Source: Streptomyces chumphonensis
GTDB lineage: Bacteria; Actinomycetota; Actinomycetes; Streptomycetales; Streptomycetaceae
Direction: 5' to 3'
DNA length: 64,000 nucleotides
Assembly (NCBI RefSeq): GCF_014779715.1
Contig: NZ_JACXYU010000004.1
Span: forward strand, 124,001 to 188,000
Shown: positions 50,182 through 57,612 of the stretch, one piece after another
Position numbering within the stretch: the stretch's first letter is position 1
Layout: each line of letters opens with the position of its first letter
Notes under the pieces: generated by a model
Seen by the model: the letters and a program-made list of their open reading frames with translations, nothing else
Database searches by the model: none
What the model was told of the DNA's origin: nothing
Translations under genes and position numbers: made by a program

Positions 50182-51501
50182 ATGCGTGTCTACCTGCACC
50201 GCAACTTCCTGCTCAGTTTCCTGGCCTCCTTCATCTCGCTCTTCGGCTCGAAGCTGCTGATGATCGCGTACGTGGCGTTCGTCTTCACCGAGAGCGGCAG
50301 TGCCACCCTGGCCGCGATCGTGTTCGCGGCGGACTGGATGGCCAACCTCTTCATCGGCGTTCTCGGCGCCCAGTACATCGACCGGCAGGACGCCAAGAAG
50401 CTGCTGATCTGGCTCAACCTGGTGACCGCCGCCGTCACGCTGCTGTTCCTGGGCTTCACCGACCCGGACCTGTACGTGTACGCCGTCTTCATCATCTTCG
50501 TGCGGGCCCTGTTGAAGAGCGCGGTGCAGAACGCCCGGGTGAAGGCACTCGTGCAGTTCTTCGACGAGAAGGAGACCAACACCTTCTCGCCCCTGTTCAA
50601 CTCGGCGCTGCCGATCGCGATGGCGCTGGCCGGAGCGGTCGGGGTGTTCCTGCTCAACGTCGTCGGCATGGCGGTCGTGGTGCTGATCGACGCCGCCTGC
50701 TTCCTGGTGGCCGCCTGGCTGATGATGCTGGTGCGCCCGAACAAGGCGCGGCTGGCGGCGTCGCTGCACTCCTCGCGCGGTGAGGGACGCCGCAGCAGCC
50801 TCTCGGGCGTACGGGACGCGGCCACGCTCATGACCCACAACGACACGATCGGCACGGCGGTGTTCTACATCGTCCTGTCCGTCACCGCCTTCCAGGCCAC
50901 CTACGAGTCGCTGATCACCGTCATCCCCGAGATCTGGTTCGGCTACGGCGAGTCCGGGATCGCGCTGTTCTTCACCTTCGAGTCCGTCAGCATCATGGCC
51001 GGCGCGTTCATCTACCAGTACTTCAGCCGCCGCGACCTCATCAACGACTCCAACAAGGAGAAGGTCAACCTCGCCGTGGTGGCGGCGATCACGGTGCTGT
51101 ACCTGGCGATGCCCAGCGCGAGCGACAACATCGTCCTGGCGGTCGTCATGTTCTCCCTCATGGTGCTCGGCGGGGAGATCATCTGGGTCCACCACTTCAA
51201 GCTGATGATCGCCCACACCCCGGGGGCCCGGGTGTCCTCGGTGGTGGGTCTCCAGACCGCCATCGGATACAGCCTCATGGCGGTCTTCGCCTTCGTCTTC
51301 GCCCGCGGCCTCGACAGCATCGGCGTCGACACCACCGTCTACCTCAACATCGCTCTCACGGTGGCCCTCGTCATCGGCTGGGAGCTGGTCCGCAGGAAGA
51401 TCCAGCACCGCGAACGGCAGGCTGCCGCCGGCGTCCCCGGCGCAGCGGCGTCCGAGACGCCGGAGACGCCCGACAAGCCCGCGAAGAGCACCGCGCAGTA
51501 A
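50182..51501 (+). CDS. MFS exporter of the biosynthetic cluster
   Basis: The 439-residue protein has about 11-12 membrane helices (FLLSFLASFISLFGSKLLMI, AIVFAADWMANLFIGVLGAQ, IDAACFLVAAWLMMLV, and others). It carries an MFS loop-like YIDRQDAKKLLIW after the second helix. It resembles EntS-type/unknown-substrate efflux carriers and most likely exports the product of the following genes. ATG at 50182 is preferred over an upstream GTG at 50149. Twelve bases separate it from the first ATP-grasp gene, so it opens the operon. An Ala/Pro/Thr-rich tail follows the last helix. Confidence 0.88.
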   Translation: MRVYLHRNFLLSFLASFISLFGSKLLMIAYVAFVFTESGSATLAAIVFAADWMANLFIGVLGAQYIDRQDAKKLLIWLNLVTAAVTLLFLGFTDPDLYVYAVFIIFVRALLKSAVQNARVKALVQFFDEKETNTFSPLFNSALPIAMALAGAVGVFLLNVVGMAVVVLIDAACFLVAAWLMMLVRPNKARLAASLHSSRGEGRRSSLSGVRDAATLMTHNDTIGTAVFYIVLSVTAFQATYESLITVIPEIWFGYGESGIALFFTFESVSIMAGAFIYQYFSRRDLINDSNKEKVNLAVVAAITVLYLAMPSASDNIVLAVVMFSLMVLGGEIIWVHHFKLMIAHTPGARVSSVVGLQTAIGYSLMAVFAFVFARGLDSIGVDTTVYLNIALTVALVIGWELVRRKIQHRERQAAAGVPGAAASETPETPDKPAKSTAQ

Positions 51502-51513
51502 GGGGAGCACGCC

Positions 51514-52824
51514 ATGACGGCGCCGGAGAAGAAGCAGGCCTTCGTCCTGCTGGAACTGATGAACCACATGCTGCTCATCGCCCGGGAGGCCAAGCGGCGC
51601 GGGTTCCACGTCATCGCCCTCAACCACGGGCCGTTGCAGGACCAGGGCCCCTTCGCGGTGCCCGACGGCGTGGTGGACGAGGTCGTCCCGGTGGCGTCCT
51701 GGTCGGACGCCGAGCACGTCGGGAAGCTCGTCGAGGCCGTCCGTACCGCCCACGACGTCGTCGGGACCTACGCCGCCTTCGAGCCGACGCTGCGCTTCGA
51801 GGCGGAGCTGCGGGCCGGGGCCGGACTGCCGACGAGTGGACCCGACGCCGTCGACCGGGCCCTCGACAAGGCGCACGTCCGCCGCGAGCTGTACGCCGGG
51901 GGCCTGTCCACCCTGCGTTCGGTGTCCCTCACCGAGGCGCTGGCCTGGGAGAGCTGGGAGTTCGAGCGGCCCGCCGTGCTCAAGCCCGCCAACGGCACCG
52001 GGAGCGCGCTGTGCTTCATGGTGGGCTCCATGGAGGAGCTGCGCGCCGCCGCCGACCAGGCGTCCGCGGGGGCCGTGGTGAACCCGATGATGAAGGACTA
52101 CATCCTCGCGCACGGCGAGTTCGTCCTGGAGGAGCGGGCCGAGGGCGAGCTGCTCTCCGTGGAGTCGCTCGTGGACCGCGGCGAGGTGCACGTCGTCGGC
52201 CTGACCGGGCGCTACGTCTCGGCGCTCGACCCGGTCGTCGAGCAGGGCCTCGTCTTCCCCTACCCGCATCCGCGCCGGGCCGAGATCGAGGCCGTGACCA
52301 AGGAGTTCCACGCGGCTCTGGGCATCGTGCACGGCCCGACGCACCTGGAGGTCATGGTCCCCGACGAGGGGCCGGTCGAGCTGATCGACTTCAACGTCCG
52401 GACGGCCGGGCTGGCGATGGTCGTCTGCATGGGCAACGCCTTCGGGATCGACTACGCACGGCCGCTCACCGACCTCGCGTGCGGCACCGCCCCCGACCTC
52501 TCCTTCCTCGGCAACCCGCTGCGGGCCTCGGCCGACCTGCTCCTCCTGCCCCCGCCGGAGGCCACCGAGATGCGGGAGATCGTCTTCCCCGAAGGCACCG
52601 AGTACGGCAGGCACATGAAGGCGATCGGGCAGCCGCTGTCCGGTCGCGCCGACCAACTCGACGTCGTCGGCATGGTGATCGTCACCGCCGACACCGTCGC
52701 GGAACTGCACGACGCGGCCCTCGCCGTCCGCCGGAACACCCTCTTCGACGGACGGCCGCTGGGCGACAACCCCAACAACCAGCTCCTGTTCCCCAGATTC
52801 CACCACTCCGCAACCCTTGCCTAG
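51514..52824 (+). CDS. ATP-grasp ligase 1 (carboxylate-amine ligase type)
   Basis: The 436-residue enzyme has the ATP-grasp plan: an N-terminal Rossmann-like part (FVLLELMNHMLLIAREAKRR), an ATP-binding strand AVLKPANGTGSALCFMVGS, a hinge FVLEERAEGELLSVESLV and a metal-binding segment PVELIDFNVRTAGLAM. It has the typical length of bacilysin- or dapdiamide-type amino-acid ligases, which join a free carboxylate to an amine through an acyl-phosphate. The first metal ligand is Asp where Glu is commoner. ATG at 51514 follows AAGGGGAG. The oxygenase gene follows after 9 bases. Confidence 0.85.
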   Translation: MTAPEKKQAFVLLELMNHMLLIAREAKRRGFHVIALNHGPLQDQGPFAVPDGVVDEVVPVASWSDAEHVGKLVEAVRTAHDVVGTYAAFEPTLRFEAELRAGAGLPTSGPDAVDRALDKAHVRRELYAGGLSTLRSVSLTEALAWESWEFERPAVLKPANGTGSALCFMVGSMEELRAAADQASAGAVVNPMMKDYILAHGEFVLEERAEGELLSVESLVDRGEVHVVGLTGRYVSALDPVVEQGLVFPYPHPRRAEIEAVTKEFHAALGIVHGPTHLEVMVPDEGPVELIDFNVRTAGLAMVVCMGNAFGIDYARPLTDLACGTAPDLSFLGNPLRASADLLLLPPPEATEMREIVFPEGTEYGRHMKAIGQPLSGRADQLDVVGMVIVTADTVAELHDAALAVRRNTLFDGRPLGDNPNNQLLFPRFHHSATLA

Positions 52825-52833
52825 GAGTCGAAC

Positions 52834-53619
52834 ATGACGGTTACCGAGTCCGGTGCACCAGCGCCGACCCGCGAGATGCAGGAAGTCGACGCCCGATACG
52901 AGGAGCACTTCGCCACCCGCTTCACCGGGGAGGCCCTCGGCGGGTTGCAGGAGCGGTTCCGCGCCGAGAACATCGTCCCCATCCGCGGGTTCTGCCCGCC
53001 GGACCTGCTGGCCGAGCTCCAGCGGGAGGCGTTCGGGATCATGGACGAGCACGGTGTCGACCGCAAGTTCTCCTTCGAGATCACCGACGGCACCCCGCGT
53101 CAGATGACCACCGTCGGCCAGCCCGTCATCAAGGACCACGGCCCCCTCATCCACGCCACGTACTTCTCCCCGGCCGTCAAGAGCCTGCTCGGCTCGGTCG
53201 TCGGCGAGGACGTGTACACCTGCCCCTACGCCGGTGAGCACTACGTCATCAGCCGGCTCGGCAAGAACGGCGACACCCACGGCTGGCACTGGGACGACTA
53301 CACCTACGGGTTCATCCTCGTCCTCCAGGCCCCCGGCTACCGGGACGGCGGCTTCGTCCAGGCCGTCCCGCACACCTCGTGGGACAAGGAGAACCCCGAC
53401 GTGCACGGGGCGTTGCTCAAGAGCCAGGTGCGCTCCTACCACCTGGAGGCGGGCGACGCGTACGTCGTCAAGACCGACACCACCATGCACCGCGTCTACC
53501 CGATCCGGGGCGAGACGAGCCGCACGATCGTCAACATGACGCTCGCCAGCGGCGCCGACCTGACGCGAGAGATCACCCACGAGACCAACGACGCCCTGTT
53601 CGGAGGCGACGGTGCCTGA
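52834..53619 (+). CDS. BesD/HalD-family Fe(II)/2-oxoglutarate enzyme with an intact HxD triad (probable hydroxylase)
   Basis: The 261-residue protein has the double-stranded beta-helix iron site. His152-Trp-Asp154 lies in THGWHWDDYTYGF, His219 in TDTTMHRVYPIRG, and Arg230 should bind 2-oxoglutarate. Overall it resembles the BesD/HalD group of free amino acid halogenases, in which the Asp is Gly so that chloride can bind. The 67-residue spacing between the two histidines is the one I recall for BesD. With Asp present, hydroxylation or desaturation of a basic amino acid is more likely than chlorination. ATG at 52834 is behind AGGAG. Its end overlaps the next gene by 8 nt. Confidence 0.82.
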   Translation: MTVTESGAPAPTREMQEVDARYEEHFATRFTGEALGGLQERFRAENIVPIRGFCPPDLLAELQREAFGIMDEHGVDRKFSFEITDGTPRQMTTVGQPVIKDHGPLIHATYFSPAVKSLLGSVVGEDVYTCPYAGEHYVISRLGKNGDTHGWHWDDYTYGFILVLQAPGYRDGGFVQAVPHTSWDKENPDVHGALLKSQVRSYHLEAGDAYVVKTDTTMHRVYPIRGETSRTIVNMTLASGADLTREITHETNDALFGGDGA

Positions 53620-54898
53620 GTCACGACAGCGGCAGAGCCCGGCGCGCCGGGCCCCGGAGCGCGACGCCCAGAACCGCACGGACGCCGAGCGCGAGGCGTC
53701 CCGGCGGGAGAGGCCGCCGCGCGAGACCATGCGGTCCCTGCCCGGCTTCGTCCAGCCCTACCTCACGTGGATCACCGGCGTGCCGCTGGAGGGCGGCAAG
53801 CAGCTCATCCCCTGGAGCCCGGTGAAGGCGGGCCTGCTGGGCCTGGTCCAGATGGCGGGCGGCATCACGCTCGGCGCGTTCGCGCTGCACCCCTTCACCG
53901 CCTGGTCCATACCCCTGCTCGTGCTGGGCTGGCTGTTCACCAGCGGCGGCATGCGCCGGCTGGACGTGGTCGTCGTCCACCAGACGCTGCACCGCATGTT
54001 CTCCAAGTCGACGCGCGTCAACCGGGTGGTGGGCGAGATCATCACCACCGCGTTCTGGCGCACCCCCTACGACAAGAACCGCGAGGAGCACCTGGCGCAC
54101 CACGCCTACCCGTGCTCCATGAAGGACAGCGACACGCTGTACCTGCTCAACACCGGCATGCGGCCGGGGATGACCCGCTCCCAGTTCCGCCGGTACCTGT
54201 GGAAGGCGCTGGTCTCGCCCCGCCACCACCTGCTGGGCTTCTTCGGCCGGGTGAAGGGCAACTTCGTCGGCGTCGCGCCGCGCTACCGGCTGTGGATGTC
54301 GCTCGGCTACGCGGCCGCCACCGCGACGTTCCTCGTCCTCACCGGCTGGTGGGTCGAGTGGCTCGTCCTGTGGGTCGTGCCCGTCTCCGTGGTGTTCCAG
54401 AACTGCACGTTCCTCTACACCATGACCGAGCACCGCTGGTGGCTGTTCGGCAACCAGGAGCGCCTCAGCCGCGACAAGCGCGACCTGCTCACCTTCGGCC
54501 GCTTCTGCGGCGAGCCGGTGCCGGACGCCTCGCTGACCGGGCTGCGCAGGGCCGGGGCCTGGTCCCGGTGGACGTTCCGGATGCTCGTCGTGCACTCGTC
54601 GTACCGGATGTTCGTCCTGGTCGGCGACACGGTGCAGCACGACCTGCACCACGTCATGCCCGCCTGCGACTGGGCCAACTCGCCCTGGATCAGGGCGGAC
54701 GACCAGGGCAACCGGCCGGAGCGCTACACCGAGGTGTGGGGGTCGCTCGCCGACCACCTGCGCGCGGCCGGCCAGGTCGACGACGCCCGCACCGGGCTGC
54801 CGGAGGACACCGAGCCGACCCCGTGGAAGGAGTCCGTGCCCGTCCTGACGGGCGTGGTTCCCGGCGGCGACGGCACGAGCGCGGGGGAGACGCGGTGA
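53612..54898 (+). CDS. Membrane fatty-acid-desaturase-like diiron oxidase
   Basis: The 428-residue protein has about four membrane helices (LLGLVQMAGGITLGAFALHP, WSIPLLVLGWLFTSGGM, and a later LVLTGWWVEWLVLWVVPVSV). It carries histidine boxes of the desaturase/hydroxylase family: VVHQTLHRM, EEHLAHHAYPCS and VQHDLHHVMPACD, plus MTEHRWW. Such enzymes use two irons and O2 to desaturate or hydroxylate; not all act on lipids, since some modify amino acid or alkyl groups in biosynthetic clusters. The start is GTG at 53612 behind GGAGG. The stop overlaps the next gene (GTGA). A ~40-residue charged N-terminus is unusual. Confidence 0.85.
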   Translation: MPESRQRQSPARRAPERDAQNRTDAEREASRRERPPRETMRSLPGFVQPYLTWITGVPLEGGKQLIPWSPVKAGLLGLVQMAGGITLGAFALHPFTAWSIPLLVLGWLFTSGGMRRLDVVVVHQTLHRMFSKSTRVNRVVGEIITTAFWRTPYDKNREEHLAHHAYPCSMKDSDTLYLLNTGMRPGMTRSQFRRYLWKALVSPRHHLLGFFGRVKGNFVGVAPRYRLWMSLGYAAATATFLVLTGWWVEWLVLWVVPVSVVFQNCTFLYTMTEHRWWLFGNQERLSRDKRDLLTFGRFCGEPVPDASLTGLRRAGAWSRWTFRMLVVHSSYRMFVLVGDTVQHDLHHVMPACDWANSPWIRADDQGNRPERYTEVWGSLADHLRAAGQVDDARTGLPEDTEPTPWKESVPVLTGVVPGGDGTSAGETR

Positions 54899-56262
54899 CT
54901 GACGTACTGGTCGTCGACGGCACGGGGCGCGGACACGCGATCTGCGACCTCTTCGTGCGGACGGACCCCGACACGACCGTCTACTACGGACCCGGGTGCG
55001 ACGCCCTGACGGCCGAACGCATCGTGCCGGTGCCCTCGGTCCGGCTCGACGCGCCGGAGAGCGCCCTCGCGTTCCTGGCCGACCACCCGGTGGACTTCGT
55101 CTTCGTCTCCAACATCGACGCGCTGTCCATCGGCTACGCGGACGTGCTCGCCGCGCACGGTCACCGGGTGATCGGCCCCTCCCAGGAGGCCGCCCGGCTG
55201 GAGGCCAGCAAGGAGCGTGGCAAGCGGTTCTGCGACGACCACGGGCTGCCCACCGCGCGGTACGCGGCGTTCACCGACCCGGCCGCCGCCCGCGCCCACG
55301 TCCGCGCCCTGCCGTACGCCTGCGTCGTGAAGACCGACGGGCTGACGCCGGACGGCGACGGCTCCGTGGTGTGCGACACGGCCGCCGAGGCCGAGGTGGC
55401 GCTCGACGCGTTCGCCGCGGCGCAGGGCGAGGCGTTCCAGGTGGTGGTGGAGGAGCGCCTCTACGGGCGGGAGATCTCCGTCTTCGCCCTGCTGGACGGC
55501 GAAGACTACCTGCTCTTCCCGACCGCGCTGGACTTCAAGCGCACCCTGGAGCGGGACGCCGGGAAGAACTGCGACGGGATGGGCTCCATCGCCCCGCACC
55601 CGCAGGCGTCCCCGCTGCTGATGGAGGAGATCCGGCGCACGCTCGTGGACCCCCTGGTCCGTGGTCTGCGGGCGGAGCGGCTGACGTACTCGGGGTTCGT
55701 CTACATCGGCGCCATGATCACCAGCACGGGCCTGCGGGTGATCGAGATCAACACCCGGTTCGGCGACTCGGAGGCCGAGGCCGTCCTGCCGGGCGTGCAC
55801 AGCAACTTCACCCGGCTGTGCCGCGCGGTGCTCGACCAGGACGTCGCCTCGCACCCGCTCGTCACCGACGGGCTGGTGCGGTGCAGCGTCGCCCTGACCC
55901 AGGGCTGCCTGGACCTCGCCGACCCGGCGACGGCGCCCGGCTGGCCGTTCGGCGCCTTCGAGACGGGCCAGCCCGTCACCGAGCACACGGCGGACGCGCC
56001 GGACGCCAGCCAGGTGTTCTACGCGAACGTCCGGGCCGGCGAAGGCGGTTCCACGGTCTCCAGCGGCGGCCGCGTGCTGCACGTGGTGGGCACGGGCATC
56101 ACCCTCGCCGACGCCCGCAGCGCCGCCTACGCACGCGTCGGGCGGATCTCGTTCCCCGGCATGCGGTACCGGTCCGACATCGGAGCCGTCTTCGAGACGG
56201 CCCCCGCCCCCGACGCCACCGGGGCGCGCGGGGAACTGGCCGTCGCGGACAGCGGAAGGTGA
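54895..56262 (+). CDS. ATP-grasp ligase 2, PurD-like
   Basis: The 455-residue enzyme is built like phosphoribosylamine-glycine ligase: N-domain VLVVDGTGRGHAICDLFVR, ATP-grasp lid YACVVKTDGLTPDGDGSVV, central LDFKRTLERDAGKNCDGMGS and the C-terminal metal site VIEINTRFGDSEAEAVLP. The glycine-cradle and ribose-phosphate residues of true PurD are altered, and a purine role is unlikely inside this operon. It probably uses another amine and another acid. The start is GTG at 54895, overlapping the upstream stop. Six bases after its stop the aminotransferase gene begins. Confidence 0.85.
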   Translation: MTDVLVVDGTGRGHAICDLFVRTDPDTTVYYGPGCDALTAERIVPVPSVRLDAPESALAFLADHPVDFVFVSNIDALSIGYADVLAAHGHRVIGPSQEAARLEASKERGKRFCDDHGLPTARYAAFTDPAAARAHVRALPYACVVKTDGLTPDGDGSVVCDTAAEAEVALDAFAAAQGEAFQVVVEERLYGREISVFALLDGEDYLLFPTALDFKRTLERDAGKNCDGMGSIAPHPQASPLLMEEIRRTLVDPLVRGLRAERLTYSGFVYIGAMITSTGLRVIEINTRFGDSEAEAVLPGVHSNFTRLCRAVLDQDVASHPLVTDGLVRCSVALTQGCLDLADPATAPGWPFGAFETGQPVTEHTADAPDASQVFYANVRAGEGGSTVSSGGRVLHVVGTGITLADARSAAYARVGRISFPGMRYRSDIGAVFETAPAPDATGARGELAVADSGR

Positions 56263-56268
56263 GGAAAC

Positions 56269-57612
56269 GTGACCACTGACACCGTGACGCCGACGCTGTT
56301 CGAGACGACCGAGTCGGCCGTGCGCTCCTACTCCCGGTCCTTCCCGGGCGTCTTCACGAGCGCCAAGGGCGACCTGCTGTTCACCGAGTCGGGGGAGCGG
56401 TACATCGACTTCCTCTCCGGCGCGGGCACCCTGAACTACGGCCACAGCCCCGACTGCGTCAAGCAGGAGCTGATCGACTACCTGGACCGCGACGGGCTGA
56501 TGCACGGCCTGGACCTGTCCACGACGGCCAAGGCGGACTTCCTCGACGCGCTGCGCACCTTCGTCCTCCAGCCGCGCGGGCTGGACTACCGGGTGCAGTT
56601 CACCTCGCCCTCGGGCACCAACGCGGTCGAGGCGGCGCTGAAACTGGCCCGGCTGGTCACCGGCCGGACCACGGTGGTCGCGTTCAGCGGCGGGTTCCAC
56701 GGCGTCAGCGCGGGCTCGCTCGCGGCGACCGCCTCCGGCTACTTCCGGCAGGGGCTGCACGCCACGCTGTCGCACGTCACGCACGTGCCCTACCCGGACT
56801 CCCCGCTCGGGGAGTTCGACAGCCTCGGCCTGCTGCGCCGGATGGTCGAGGACCCGAGCTCGGGCGTCGAGAAGCCGGCGGCCGTCGTCCTGGAGACCGT
56901 CCAGGGCGAGGGCGGGGTGTGGGTGGCGCCCGTCGCGTTCCTCCAGGGGCTGCGGGAACTGTGCGACGAGCACGGCATCCTGCTCGTCGTCGACGACATC
57001 CAGGCGGGCTGCGGCCGGACGGGGACGTTCTTCTCCTTCGAACGGGCGGGCATCGTCCCCGACCTCGTCACCCTCTCCAAGTCGCTCGGCGGGTACGGGC
57101 TGCCGCTGGCGGTGCTCCTCCTCAAGCCCGAGCTGGACATCTGGCAGCCGGGCCAGCACAACGGCACCTTCCGGGGCAACCAGCTGGCCTTCGTCGCGGC
57201 GAGCGCGGCCCTGCGGCACTTCTGGGGCGACGACGCGTTCAGCCGCCAGGTGCGGACGAAGGGCGAGCTCGTCACCGAACTGCTCATGCGCCGCGTGGCC
57301 GGGCCCCTCGGCGTCCACGTGCGCGGCCTCGGCCTCATGCAGGCCGTGGACGTCGGCGGCGTGCCCGGGCTCGACGCCGCCGAGGTCTCGCGGCGGTGCT
57401 TCGCCAAGGGTCTCGTCATCGAGACCTGCGGCCGCCGCGACGAGGTGCTCAAGATCCTGCCCCCGCTCACCGTCAGCCAGGTCAACCTGTCGGCGGGCCT
57501 GACCATCCTCATCGACACCCTGACGGAGCTGTACCGGGCGGACGCGGCCGCCGGGACCACCGGGGCCGCGGCCCCGTACGAACTGACCACGAACGGAGTG
57601 CCGGCCGGATGA
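56269..57612 (+). CDS. EctB-like diaminobutyrate-2-oxoglutarate aminotransferase
   Basis: The 447-residue class III PLP enzyme closely follows EctB: YIDFLSGAGTLNYGHSPDCV, LDRDGLMHGLDLSTTAKADF, FTSPSGTNAVEAALKLAR, VDDIQAGCGRTGTFFSFE, and the PLP lysine (271) in VTLSKSLGGYGLPL. EctB transaminates aspartate semialdehyde with glutamate to give L-2,4-diaminobutyrate. No ectA or ectC is present, so the diamine likely feeds the ligases here rather than ectoine. The start is GTG at 56269 behind GGAAA. The stop overlaps the next ATG (ATGA). Confidence 0.88.
   Translation: MTTDTVTPTLFETTESAVRSYSRSFPGVFTSAKGDLLFTESGERYIDFLSGAGTLNYGHSPDCVKQELIDYLDRDGLMHGLDLSTTAKADFLDALRTFVLQPRGLDYRVQFTSPSGTNAVEAALKLARLVTGRTTVVAFSGGFHGVSAGSLAATASGYFRQGLHATLSHVTHVPYPDSPLGEFDSLGLLRRMVEDPSSGVEKPAAVVLETVQGEGGVWVAPVAFLQGLRELCDEHGILLVVDDIQAGCGRTGTFFSFERAGIVPDLVTLSKSLGGYGLPLAVLLLKPELDIWQPGQHNGTFRGNQLAFVAASAALRHFWGDDAFSRQVRTKGELVTELLMRRVAGPLGVHVRGLGLMQAVDVGGVPGLDAAEVSRRCFAKGLVIETCGRRDEVLKILPPLTVSQVNLSAGLTILIDTLTELYRADAAAGTTGAAAPYELTTNGVPAG

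Noticed and set aside
49588..53730. Very long open frame on the minus strand opposite the 50-53.7 kb genes
   Set aside because: It is a shadow frame caused by high GC at third positions. Its translation is rich in Arg, Gly, Val and His without domains, whereas the plus strand encodes recognisable proteins.
54895..56262. Housekeeping purD
   Set aside because: The sequence is PurD-like, but the gene is embedded by a 4-nt overlap in a secondary-metabolism-type operon with no purine genes nearby.
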